A stretch of 26,193 bases of DNA from Chrysochromulina parva (GCA_002887195.1 PJAB01000464.1:1-26193), one strand, 5' to 3'; positions 17,501 through 24,799 are shown, counted from the first letter of the stretch. The notes: generated by a model from the letters alone, not told the origin. Made by a program: numbers and translations.

Positions 17501-18615
17501 AGCAGCGCAGACGCGGGGCCGAGCCGAAGCTCAGCCTTCTCATTCGTAAGCTCGAGCAGCTGCACGAGCTCGTACACGTCCCACGACTCTGACGAGGCTA
17601 ATGACGGCGCTGATGATGAGGCTGATGATGAGGCTGATGGCGGCGCTGATGATGAGGCTGATGATGAGGCTGATGAGGCCGATCGCGTCGAGTTGAGCAC
17701 CCTCAGGGAACCTTGCTCGGTCTCGACAAACTCGCGCGCCGGCACGGCGAGCGTGCAGTCGAGCTGCACCTCGGACGGCGCGCCCGCCGCGGTGCGTGCA
17801 CCTGCACCGCCGCCGCCCGCCGCTTCGCCGGTGGCGGCGCCTGTGCTGTCGGTGCGGCAGAGGACCGCGGGATGGGGGAGGTGGTTCATGAGGGCGAGAG
17901 TGCCAGCGGGAAGCGCGGCGGCCTCGGAGGCGACGTACGCTTCGTACGTCGCCGCGTACCCGGCCGATGCCAGCGGCAGCACGCGGGAGATGCGGGAGAT
18001 GCGTGTGTCACGGGAGGCTGAGCCGTCACGGCCTTCGCCGCCGCGGCCTTCAGCGCCACGGTCTTCAGCGCCGCGGCCCTCGCCGCCGCTCGGCGCAGGC
18101 TGCCAGAGCTTGCCCCACACGGGCTCGTACGCCTCGAGCACCGTGCCGGCCGGCAATTGGCGCAGGTAGCGGCGACCGAGAGCGGGGAGCAGGCCATGGC
18201 ACCGCGTCGCGGCGCGGCCGCTGCTCACCGGTGGCTCGCTGCAGAGCCGCAGCGCCTGCCGCTCGGCGCCCATGAGCAGCACGAAACTTTGGTTGGCGTT
18301 GACGACGAGCGGCTGCGGCGATGGCGCACCAACAGTCGCCAGGACCGACGTGTTGTCCGCGCGGCGCACCACGTGCAAGTGAGAGTGCACAGCAACCACG
18401 CCGCGCCACACGCGCCGCTCGCCCACGAGCCAGCCCGCGCCCTCGGCAGGCAGCGCAAGCGAGGAGGACTGGCGCGGCGCGAGCCAGCGCTGCGACGCAG
18501 GCAGGTCGAAGGGCGCCGCTGCGCCGCCGATGGCGACGCTCAGGAAGGTGAGGCGCAGCGGGTCGGGAAGGTCATTGTAGAGCGTGAAGCTCGGCATCGT
18601 CGCGCACGATGACAT
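14578..18615 (-). CDS. 1345-residue orphan protein with Rossmann-like segment
   Basis: Unrecognised, single exon, no signal peptide evident. The N-terminal third contains three similar segments (starting about residues 9, 232 and 395: FTLYNDLPDPLRL, LALMNHLPHPAVL, WRVANHFGFTVAL), each followed by strand-like sequence, so it may be a repeated beta domain separated by low-complexity linkers. The linkers are Gly/Arg/Glu-rich (about 175-205), Ser/Ala-rich (about 310-342), a Pro run (about 370-385) and Gly/Ala-rich (about 500-560). A globular part from about 620 includes RVVEFASGNMYGAVPAL and EYHLVDKEYDAW near 812-852, resembling the nucleotide/SAM-binding strand-loop-helix of methyltransferases. 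A helical Ala/Glu-rich region (about 905-985) and a conserved-looking C-terminal domain (ending GLMGFCMFHGCKE) follow. Methyltransferase activity is only a hypothesis. Alternative start: residue 7 at 18597. Confidence 0.7.
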   Translation of the reverse strand: MSSCATMPSFTLYNDLPDPLRLTFLSVAIGGAAAPFDLPASQRWLAPRQSSSLALPAEGAGWLVGERRVWRGVVAVHSHLHVVRRADNTSVLATVGAPSPQPLVVNANQSFVLLMGAERQALRLCSEPPVSSGRAATRCHGLLPALGRRYLRQLPAGTVLEAYEPVWGKLWQPAPSGGEGRGAEDRGAEGRGGEGRDGSASRDTRISRISRVLPLASAGYAATYEAYVASEAAALPAGTLALMNHLPHPAVLCRTDSTGAATGEAAGGGGAGARTAAGAPSEVQLDCTLAVPAREFVETEQGSLRVLNSTRSASSASSSASSSAPPSASSSASSSAPSLASSESWDVYELVQLLELTNEKAELRLGPASALLTSPLPPPPPPPPPGRSPPAWRVANHFGFTVALCELPVPPSWALGKGAVAGIEQGAELEAAAQHLVSAPASCVSSLPAWQPRGNQSAPEPLAVTPLRDSRTFPRARVLVVLRLVQAVTPGRVAQGAGTVEKRVEASGVEARASGAAAGGAAAGGAARGAVAGERRVEAGAAGGAAGGVMALEAREVGLGIGPGAGVWTPSRGFVPRAELSPLTASVTADALTAALTAALTAASAPVVTRPAPHLSVDATCAARHREHPGVLAALAGLRRHWGDVTAAVHAGEVNLDLPPDAVELGTDADPVRKLLLLKAMRELPDTHPYAILGAHCRAGTRTPAEADACRERLSRRVELSLHHESVALNSTATFRAPAEGREKLYSQPFVFNVECAALLCAYTRILAAHRPYALLHRDFKVEVGHASPFNSRHALEALFSVLARRFAGRAQTLRVVEFASGNMYGAVPALAALADLGFVKIEYHLVDKEYDAWLKTASLHPAPDGAASGLPHAIDFAAVWKAWEQQVNDAARPHASKVSPHEFVDAEHEPVRDLVLLTLERGQQRLADAAAQLHEYERLAAIAAKAVEQAREAKAEATGGAEGGAEGAVAREAQAAADEALGRLRGLLRTALTPLHHPAIERLAAEYSIAEPGANASRLGELASAVQAGVVTRGAASEALLAARHAISPLATEYDTKLWAWVRERQVASLHAWACMLGLELRLHAHASADAFLGASAPLSAQMVLGLDLDPASTDDLRRVVSQSLASDGFVVAGIQQTESSDSTPPISTPIQSAIDAHAAAHAASASAAAFLPPPPPHAHSGHDHSGLKGNAYNFGSSPQHAATFDLTQGQLSDVACTRTDAGQPLGCVEAAYNWFATLCTLGPHLGRSAALTNAFVEWTAGWPLGVRAAERCAGQRHFLGWEATDDEAAADPTAARNPRNQYLLRGLMGFCMFHGCKEVAPLVQLNLASYGMAATPQGPVLFM
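17592..17685 (-). repeat. short tandem repeat encoding Ser/Ala linker
   Basis: GCTGATGATGAG-type units recur on the plus strand, with a ~36-bp block present twice (from about 17608 and 17644), encoding the SASSSASSSAP linker of the orphan protein. Typical replication-slippage repeat in coding sequence. Confidence 0.7.
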
Positions 18616-18828
18616 GTTTAGCCTGATTCGACATACATGTCACGCTTCGCGAAACAACCCCTTGAGCGAAGACACCCTGTCGCACATACATGCCGTGCTG
18701 CAAAAGTCTGTCCCCTCTTGCACGTTCACACTTCAACGAGGAAAAATAAAGGGGAGATTCCGAGGGCGACATTCGACGGAGTTGTTGCTTTGTTGTGACT
18801 GTAGCCCGGTTCAGCTGTTGACAGGCCC
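18616..18828. promoter_or_regulatory. 213-bp divergent promoter, orphan/EF-hand
   Basis: Lies between the minus-strand orphan start (18615) and the EF-hand start (18829). ACATACATG occurs twice in the same orientation (18631-18639 and 18684-18692). An A-rich AAAAATAAA at about 18742-18750 is the only TATA-like stretch on the EF-hand side. Shared promoter inferred from the layout. Confidence 0.4.
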
Positions 18829-20382
18829 ATGGCAGGCGGCGACCGCGTAGGGCCATTTCCCGGCGGCGTCCCGGGGGAGAACAAAAAGCCGGGCAAGGCC
18901 ATCGCCCTGCCGCGGCCGGCACCGCTCGTGCAGCCTGGCAAGGTGCCGATCGCGCTACAAGGGAAGCAGGGGGGCGCAGGCAAGCGCTCGCGCGTCGCAG
19001 CAGATGGGGGTGCGACGTCGCAATCTGGGATGGCGGTCGATACACAAGTTGGGAAGGGCCCGATACCGGGCTCGCGCTTCGCAGAAACGGATGATAACGG
19101 GTACCGCCAGGTCGAGCAGGAGGAGAAGCTCCAGCGATACGCGAAGATGGCGGAGGAGAAGTGCAAAGAGGCCCAGATCGCCGCTGCCGAGCGAGCGAAA
19201 GCGCGCCAGCGAGTAGGCCGACCAAAGCACGTATGGTGGGGCTTCCACTTCTTCTGGCCACCCGAGCTACTACAAGGAACTGGCGAGCGGGAGCCGATGG
19301 ACGACCCGGAGTTTTTGGCTCGCGTTCAGAGTCTCATGAAGGAGGAGCGGATCGTCGAGACCTTTTCGATTTTCGACATCGACGGTTCGGGCGCCATCGA
19401 TGCGCACGAGCTGCGACCGATGGTCGAGAAAGCCGCATTGGCTCGGGGAGAGGCGATCGACCCGGACATCGTCGATGACATGGTCAAGTCGCTCGACCTC
19501 AATAAGGACGGCGAGGTGGACCTGTGGGAGTTTTGCGTCGCGTACCAGAAGAAAGTCGAGGGCATTTCGCTCAAGGACAAGAATGAGGAGATGGACTTGG
19601 CCTTCAACTTGATCCTCAATACTCGCGGCGATGGCCGCATTGGAGAGGAGGAACTTCGGCGCGCCTTCACGTGTATGGGAGAGCCTACTCCCAAGCCAGA
19701 GAGCCTCCGCGAAAAATCTGCGCGAAAGGCCGGAATGCTCTCTGAGGAAGATTTCCAGTCGTTGCTCGCTGACCTCGACAAATGGAACCTCTCTGTGCGC
19801 AACGGCCAAACAGTGTCACTGGTATGCAGCCGCCTGACCGCGCCGCCACACGCAACCGCCGCTGCTGCCCGCTGCCCCCCATGCCCGCTGCCCCCTTGCC
19901 CGCTGCCCCCCATGCCCGCTGCCCATTCCTGGCGCTCGCGTCGCCTCCCGCGCCTGCGACGGTTCCCATGCCTGTGCGCCACGGCTGAGCGCTTGAGCCG
20001 GCGCTGTACCGGTATGACGTCCCTCGTCCCACTAAATACCACGAATGGCCACGAATTGCCGCAGGAGGACCTCCGCGAGACACATCCTGCCTTCAACCTC
20101 AAACCGCCGCCACGTCCTAGGAGACTGACGCGAGGAGACACCTCGAAGGTCGTGTCGAGAGCAGCCTCACCTAAGCCGCCGGCGGGCGCCCCGCTCCCGT
20201 CGATCGCCTCTGCGCCCGCGTCGCCGAGGATGGTCGCGAGCACCCCTCTCCCACCCTCGCCTGCAGTCGCTCCGGCCGCCGCCCCGTCTGATGCAGCAGA
20301 GTCAGCGCCCCCATCGCCGCCGCCGCCGCCGACTCTCCCGCGCCTCTCGGATTCAGTGCTAAGTCCAAATCGAGGCCGATGA
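18829..20382 (+). CDS. EF-hand calcium-binding protein
   Basis: 517 residues as read, or 436 if a candidate in-frame intron (19822-20064) is removed. Start context CCCATGG. Residues 1-90 are low complexity and basic; about 95-130 is a charged helix (EEKLQRYAKMAEEKCKEAQI), then an aromatic patch (KHVWWGFHFFWPPELL, about 134-149). Canonical EF-hand loops are DIDGSGAIDAHE (183-194) and DLNKDGEVDLWE (223-234), each with the expected acidic 1, 3, 5 and 12 positions. A third loop, NTRGDGRIGEEE (264-275), has Arg at position 3 and Gly at 9, so it probably binds calcium weakly or not at all. A fourth hand is not evident, although SEEDFQSLLADLDKW looks like its remnant. The tail is Pro/Ser/Ala-rich. 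Likely a calcium sensor; the target is unknown. Confidence 0.8.
   Translation: MAGGDRVGPFPGGVPGENKKPGKAIALPRPAPLVQPGKVPIALQGKQGGAGKRSRVAADGGATSQSGMAVDTQVGKGPIPGSRFAETDDNGYRQVEQEEKLQRYAKMAEEKCKEAQIAAAERAKARQRVGRPKHVWWGFHFFWPPELLQGTGEREPMDDPEFLARVQSLMKEERIVETFSIFDIDGSGAIDAHELRPMVEKAALARGEAIDPDIVDDMVKSLDLNKDGEVDLWEFCVAYQKKVEGISLKDKNEEMDLAFNLILNTRGDGRIGEEELRRAFTCMGEPTPKPESLREKSARKAGMLSEEDFQSLLADLDKWNLSVRNGQTVSLVCSRLTAPPHATAAAARCPPCPLPPCPLPPMPAAHSWRSRRLPRLRRFPCLCATAERLSRRCTGMTSLVPLNTTNGHELPQEDLRETHPAFNLKPPPRPRRLTRGDTSKVVSRAASPKPPAGAPLPSIASAPASPRMVASTPLPPSPAVAPAAAPSDAAESAPPSPPPPPTLPRLSDSVLSPNRGR
19822..20064 (+). other. candidate in-frame intron in EF-hand gene
   Basis: GTATGC donor after CTG (19819-19821) and GCCGCAG acceptor ending at 20064, both phase 0; 243 nt, so the frame is kept whether or not it is removed. 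The interior is pyrimidine-rich and includes four tandem copies of a ~16-bp GCCCGCTGCCCCCCAT unit (19867-19926), giving improbable CPLPP peptide. Splicing is inference. Confidence 0.4.
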
Positions 20383-21049
20383 GGAGGCGTGGAAGGGCTG
20401 CCGGGCCAGCAAGATAGCTTCCTCACAGGACAGGAGCGCTTCTGCACTATGTTTGGCTACTTGTGTCGTGTGCGCGGGAGCTGGAGGGGCGTGCGCGCAA
20501 CGATGTGACTTCACAGCGGGCGCTCCTCTGGGCTGGGCCGCGAACGCGAACCGGAACGCTCTGTCGCTCGACTGTGCTAAGAGAAGCACACTATAGAGAA
20601 AGCTGACCGACCAGACGGGAGTGACCGGACATAGTCAATGCTTACAATTCGGCAAATGAGAAATGTGGTGCGTACGGTACGCATATCGGACGCAGTCGCA
20701 CCGATCAGGTACGGTGCGCATACGCATACCATATCGGGATATGCGGTCCGCGGCCCCGCGGCGAGATGTAACCGTGAAGATGTGGCGCGGTGTCGTTAGA
20801 AAACGAAAGCAGACGTTCGCGTGTTAACGTAACGCGATCGTGACGTATCGTAATTTTGCTATTTCTCATATTTCTCGAAGGTTTTCGGGCGGAGGTCCTC
20901 AGTCCCGATGTTCAGCGTTCTTCCATCGGAGATCGGTCGCGGACGCGACCGCGTGCGCCGTGTGCGCCCCGGCCCTGACCGCCTGACGCCCCTGTGGCCC
21001 GCGCATGGGCCCGCGGTGCGGCCGTGGCTGCGTCTGCACGTCGGAGGGC
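20383..21049. other. convergent gap with clustered palindromes
   Basis: 667 bp between the EF-hand stop and the phosphatase stop; no coding frame looks real. It contains dense dyads: TGCGTAC-G-GTACGCA (20669-20683), CATATC-GG-GATATG (about 20730-20743), CCGCGG-CC-CCGCGG (about 20748-20761) and CGGTCGCG-GA-CGCGACCG (20934-20951). GC content falls at about 20780-20880. May be a terminator/3'-end region, a non-coding RNA or a protein-binding site cluster. Confidence 0.4.
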
Positions 21050-21892
21050 TCACTCCCCCGTCGGTGGCTTGGCGCCTGAGGTCTCGTCGGTTGAGAGTGG
21101 CTTGCGGCCTATGTACTGCACCACAGGCGGAGGGCAAATTCCAGCCGCGTTGGCCTCCCGATCGAAGCCCTCGGGATAGTCGATCACACTCACGCTCGCC
21201 GTCGGGACGTCAACGTTCAGCGGGTTGGCCTCGCCCAGAGCCTCGCTCGCCATGGCACGGGTGACCCACATGTGAGAGACAATCACGCCAGCAGTGCCCA
21301 GCGGCAGAGCTCGGAGGCACGCATCGCGCTTAGAGAGCACCCGCTGCTGCAGATCGCAAAACCCCTCGCCACCGTTGACCGCGCGGAAGGCTCCAGGGAC
21401 CTTTTCAAGCGCGAATTTCTGGACCGCGTCGGGGCCGTCTCGCGCCTCAATCTCCTCGGGTGTGAGATTCGTCCAGCCGACGCCTATCGGCCCGCGATCC
21501 ACCTCGCGGAAGGCCTCGTCAGTCTCAATCTGCATTGGTGGTGTCCACACCTCTGCGGCTGCTGCGATTGCCGTGCCAACGGCACGGGCTCCAAACAAGG
21601 CACGACGCATGGGCGATGACCAAATGCCTTTGACTTCATCTCGATGCTCCGCTGCAATCATTTTTGCAGCATTGAGGGCCTCCGCCTCTCCGACTTTAGA
21701 GAGGGGCACTTCCACGTTCCCTCCATAGAAGCCGCCTGGCTTTATGGGCGGGTCGCCCCGGCTCGAATCAACAGCGCCATGCCTGACTAAGATGAGACGC
21801 CGCGCGTTTGGTGCCACCGCCGAGATTCCAGCGGCCGAGCGAACAACGCAGGCGGCTACTACCATCGCGGTCGCTCGCGACGTCGCGCCCAT
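21050..21892 (-). CDS. histidine phosphatase (phosphoglycerate-mutase-like) superfamily protein
   Basis: 280 residues. The phosphohistidine signature LILVRHG lies at 33-39 with catalytic His38; supporting residues are the SSPMRRALFGA arginine motif (92-102), the acidic FREVDRG (128-134), and the second His in VIVSHMWVTRAM (His207). The family removes or transfers phosphate from small molecules or proteins through a phosphohistidine; the substrate cannot be read. The N-terminus (residues 1-30, MVVAACVV core) looks like a signal or organelle-targeting segment, so the enzyme may enter the secretory route or plastid. A TATA stretch lies 33 nt upstream of the first ATG, which would leave almost no leader; Met10 is a possible alternative start that keeps the hydrophobic segment. 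The C-terminal tail (from ~262) is polar. Confidence 0.8.
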   Translation of the reverse strand: MGATSRATAMVVAACVVRSAAGISAVAPNARRLILVRHGAVDSSRGDPPIKPGGFYGGNVEVPLSKVGEAEALNAAKMIAAEHRDEVKGIWSSPMRRALFGARAVGTAIAAAAEVWTPPMQIETDEAFREVDRGPIGVGWTNLTPEEIEARDGPDAVQKFALEKVPGAFRAVNGGEGFCDLQQRVLSKRDACLRALPLGTAGVIVSHMWVTRAMASEALGEANPLNVDVPTASVSVIDYPEGFDREANAAGICPPPVVQYIGRKPLSTDETSGAKPPTGE

Positions 21893-21925
21893 GGGTGTTT
21901 CGGAGGGCGTGTGAATGTGAATGTG

Positions 21926-21932
21926 TATATAT
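21926..21932 (-). promoter_or_regulatory. TATA box of phosphatase gene
   Basis: TATATAT within CTACATATATACAC on the minus strand, 33 nt before the ATG at 21892. The same distance is seen for the TATA box before the 2195 gene. Confidence 0.45.
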
Positions 21933-21963
21933 GTAGAGCATCACATTACAGCAGCGCTCATGC

Positions 21964-21988
21964 AAACGCGTCCCCGGGGGGCGCGTTT
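21964..21988. repeat. GC-rich hairpin AAACGCG...CGCGTTT
   Basis: AAACGCG (21964-21970) and CGCGTTT (21982-21988) are perfect complements; between them TCCCC faces GGGGG, so an RNA stem of about 10-11 bp including one U-G pair is possible. It lies about 75-95 nt upstream of the phosphatase ATG. Confidence 0.4.
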
Positions 21989-22278
21989 ACATGACTACTG
22001 GCAACCGGCCAGTGAAATCACGCCGATGTTCATGTAGAAATGTGTACAGTCAAGAACGAGTTGGAAACGCGGGTCTTCGTCAAGTCAAGCGTCTGACTCT
22101 GAGATTGACTCAGTACAGGCGTACACTGCTTTAGTGTGGGGAGAGAGAATGAGGGACAGATGACTGGCTGCTCGGCAATTACGGGCCCCGTGAATCGTGA
22201 CCCTGTGCATACTGCAATACGGATACAGTGGGACTGCGTCTCTCTCGAGTGCAACTCGCATCTCGCATCTCTGACCCT

Positions 22279-23613
22279 TCAATCCGACGGCGCGTCCATC
22301 CAAGTGTTATCGGTCTCAACAGCTGCCTCCACGATGCCCTCGCCGTTATCCACATCTGACGGTGGCTCCGCATCCGCCTCCGCTGCCAACGACTGGACAG
22401 GCCACGACTCGTCAATATCCGACGGCATGCTATCCGCCGCATTGGCCCGGTCTGTGGCCGCCCTCTGAGCGGCTGTCTGCATGACGTCGTCGTTGGGCTT
22501 GACGGCCGCAGCTGCCGCCGGCGCCGTCGCCACCTCGGCCTCGGCGTCGACGAGCACCCCAACCTCGTTGCGTCGCAACCACGGCAGCGAGTAGGGCGGA
22601 TTGTACTGCAGCAGCGCATAGCCACTGCCGACCAAAGAGAGGCCATCGGCGGCCACCTTACGCCGAAGCTCGAGCAGCCGCCGGCGCACCTCCGGACCCG
22701 TCGCAAGACCACCAAACTCGGCGACAGCGAGGGTCTGAGCGTCGATCGAACGGAGCCGCACAGAGCCCTCGACAGGCGCTGGCGCCGTCATGGGCGAGAG
22801 GCGACGCGGGAGCAGCATGGATAGGTGCGCGTCGGCCGTCCCAAACTCCTCTGCCACGTCCGTGCGCAGCGGTGCCGTCAACTCCAACATCGCGCCGTCC
22901 TCGTTCGCGCCGACGAGATACGCCGAGAGAGCACCGAAGCCACGAACCAAACCCTCGAGCCCAATCGCGCGCGAAGCCTCGATCGATATGACCGCCGCGC
23001 CGTACGAGTCGTACCGGCGCACCTCGTAGCCCGCCTTGCGCGAAAGCAGCGTAAACGGCGGCGTTTCGATGCCTGTGGGAGAGCGCGAGACGGCATTCAT
23101 AGCCTCTTGCTGCAAGAGGCTCAGCGCCCGCTCGGGGTCGGCGAGAAGGGCGCTGCTCACACGCGAAGCATCCTGCGCGGTCGCAACCGCGCGCTGAAAC
23201 GTCTCAGAAAGGCGCGCTGGATCGCCCAGCAGCTGTTGCGCCTCGTTGGCGGCCTCAGGCAGCACGTCCTCGACAACCTGACGCTGGATGGTCTGGACGT
23301 CCTCGAGTACCTTTCGCGTGTCGGACTCAGGCGGCACGATGCTTGTGAGATCACCCGTCGCTGCGGCGGCCGTCACCTCCTGGAAGATCTCGGGGCCCTT
23401 CGAAAGCAGGTCACGGAAAAGCATTTCGCGGTCCGCATTCGCCGTGCGTGGCGACAGCAGCTTCTCGAGCTCCTCCTGCCATGAGAGTGCCGGGCGCGCA
23501 TCATCACCCTCGGCGATAAGCCGCGTTCCCGTCGCACGCAAAGCACCGCACCTGGTTCCTGCGCGCGGCACCACAAAAACTGGAACGAGAACCAGAACCA
23601 GGGCCACGTGCAT
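22279..23613 (-). CDS. SOUL haem-binding family protein, organelle-targeted
   Basis: 444 residues. The N-terminus MHVALVLVLVPVFVVPRAG is a strong signal peptide, followed by an Arg/Thr-rich stretch, as in bipartite plastid preproteins of secondary algae. About 40-170 is a charged helical region. The SOUL domain covers about 185-357: PFTLLSRKAGYEVRRYDSYG, then YLVGANEDGAMLELTAPL (232-249), the LSMLLPRR strand and QYNPPYSLPWLRRNEVGV (336-353), which are the hallmark segments of this family. SOUL proteins bind haem or other tetrapyrroles; plastid members occur in plastoglobules and eyespots. The C-terminal ~80 residues are acidic and low complexity (ending NTWMDAPSD). Direct repeats of GAACGTCGGTA lie upstream. 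Plastid location is inferred. Confidence 0.85.
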   Translation of the reverse strand: MHVALVLVLVPVFVVPRAGTRCGALRATGTRLIAEGDDARPALSWQEELEKLLSPRTANADREMLFRDLLSKGPEIFQEVTAAAATGDLTSIVPPESDTRKVLEDVQTIQRQVVEDVLPEAANEAQQLLGDPARLSETFQRAVATAQDASRVSSALLADPERALSLLQQEAMNAVSRSPTGIETPPFTLLSRKAGYEVRRYDSYGAAVISIEASRAIGLEGLVRGFGALSAYLVGANEDGAMLELTAPLRTDVAEEFGTADAHLSMLLPRRLSPMTAPAPVEGSVRLRSIDAQTLAVAEFGGLATGPEVRRRLLELRRKVAADGLSLVGSGYALLQYNPPYSLPWLRRNEVGVLVDAEAEVATAPAAAAAVKPNDDVMQTAAQRAATDRANAADSMPSDIDESWPVQSLAAEADAEPPSDVDNGEGIVEAAVETDNTWMDAPSD

Positions 23614-23640
23614 CTCACACGGACGCGTCTCGTGTCGTGT

Positions 23641-23682
23641 GAACGTCGGTAAAAAGACACCGGGGGGAGCCGAACGTCGGTA
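23641..23682. promoter_or_regulatory. paired GAACGTCGGTA direct repeats
   Basis: Exact 11-bp copies at 23641-23651 and 23672-23682, spaced 31 bp (about three helical turns), 28-69 nt upstream of the SOUL start and between it and the divergent small gene at 23829. Likely binding sites for one regulator; inference from spacing and position. Confidence 0.45.
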
Positions 23683-23828
23683 GTGTAAACGTTCTCACTG
23701 TCAGGGCGTCAATCGAGGGCGTAGTGGGGGGCTTCAGACATCTTGATTTGTTGGACTTCCATCCAATCGCGCGTATTTCGTCAGACATGAAGACGAACAA
23801 GACGCGTACATGAGATTGACGAAGTGCC

Positions 23829-24299
23829 ATGCCGTCCAACGCATTACTTTTGCTGCTCGCCGCTGCCGGCCCTGGCTATGCAGTGGCGCGCCGCCATGGT
23901 TATGGAAAAGCAGGTCATCACATTCGTACGTGCTACGCTTGACACGAATCAATCCCATGCACACTGTTCTCCTAACATCAATGTGCTGTTTTTTCCTTGC
24001 AAGGATACGGCGGTGTTCACAACCAGGTTTTGACAACCAGCGCCGACGAGAGCCCAGCCGACAAGAGCGAACCGAGGATGGACGAGAGCCCAGACGACGT
24101 GCTTGATGCAGTGACCCGCAATGATTCTGGCGACGACGGTGGGTACAAGAGCGAACTGAGGATGGACGAGAGCCCAGACGACGTGCTTGATGCAGTGACC
24201 CGCAATAATTCCGGCGACGACGGTGGGTGGCCGCCTCCTTGGACGCGACCCGTCGTGATCGGTGGGGTGCTGTGGTACAGCACGCTCTTTTTCTCATGA
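23829..24299 (+). CDS. small two-exon protein with signal peptide, 28-residue repeat and GPI-like tail
   Basis: Model: exon 1 23829-23925, intron 23926-24003, exon 2 24004-24299; 130 residues. Exon 1 begins MPSNALLLLLAAAGPGYAVA, a clear signal peptide, then a His/Gly/Tyr-rich stretch (RRHGYGKAGHHI) that continues across the junction as RYGGVHNQ. Exon 2 contains a 28-residue acidic unit (MDESPDDVLDAVTRN-like) twice in tandem, then WPPPWTRP and a terminal hydrophobic run (VVIGGVLWYSTLFFS) ending at the stop. Small residues (SGDDGG), a Pro spacer and a C-terminal hydrophobic tail resemble a GPI-anchor signal; a tail membrane anchor is the alternative. No family recognised. Exon 1 alone ends 37 codons after its ATG, so simple ORF calling misses it. 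It diverges from the SOUL gene. Confidence 0.55.
23926..24003 (+). other. intron of the small surface-protein gene
   Basis: 78 nt. Donor GTACGT, branch-like CTAAC at about 23970-23974 (TCCTAACATC), a pyrimidine tract (TGTTTTTTCCTTGC) and acceptor AAG. Phase 1; the junction codon is CGA (Arg). The AAG acceptor is less common than CAG, a mild weakness of the model. Confidence 0.5.
24061..24228 (+). repeat. 84-bp in-frame tandem duplication
   Basis: Two 84-bp copies, 24061-24144 and 24145-24228, differ at three positions (two amino-acid changes, Pro/Leu and Asp/Asn, and one silent T/C). A partial related GACGAGAGCCCAG segment precedes copy 1. The unit is a multiple of three and encodes 28 residues, consistent with a translated repeat. 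Confidence 0.9.
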
Positions 24300-24799
24300 G
24301 ATTGAACTCTGCATGGAGCTTGCTGGCGCGCTGCAAACTTAGCTTCACGCGCAGGGGTGCATCTCTACGACTCCGTATCCATGACCTTACTTACTGCAGC
24401 TTGGCTAGTTTAGGCATACGAGCATGAGCGTTTCCCGTCCACTCGGCCGGGTCGGACTCGGAGTACCGGATTGTCCGCTCAGCACATGGCTAGTTTAGGC
24501 GATACTAAGAACTCTCAGTACGATCCCGCTGTGTCGAGTGTCGTCCGACTCGCGCGCGGACCCTCGGTGCTCGGACTCCTCCCTGTGACCGCCTGACGGG
24601 GCTGAGAAGAGAGGTCGGCAACTTGTACGAGTGCTCAGAACGAGAACCACGCCACAGAAGATTGACAGTCCACCGCTCCGACGCTCACGACCGGCGACGG
24701 GATGACATGAGGAATCGGCCTAGGTCACCGCGCGTATCTCTGGTGCGTGCTCAACTACATCGCTATTTTGAAGTTGCGCAGGGCCCGAGCGGCGGCCTT
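24300..24799. other. convergent gap, 500 bp
   Basis: Between the small surface-protein gene (+) and the farnesyltransferase alpha gene (-), both ending here. A 14-bp direct repeat TGGCTAGTTTAGGC occurs at 24402-24415 and 24487-24500, and GTCGGACTCGG/GTCCGACTCG-type words recur between 24450 and 24580. No coding frame or RNA gene recognised. Confidence 0.45.

Larger units (their letters stand above)
21893..22278. other. intergenic, 386 bp
   Basis: Upstream of the phosphatase and downstream of the SOUL gene, both on the minus strand. It holds the TATA stretch at 21926-21932, GTGAATGTGAATGTGT repetition (21911-21926) and a GC-rich hairpin at 21964-21988. No gene seen. Confidence 0.5.

Noticed and set aside
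16508..18169. 553-residue plus-strand frame opposite the orphan gene
   Set aside because: Pro/Ala/Ser-rich, no start context or domain, wholly antisense. The minus-strand frame is far longer and has globular segments.
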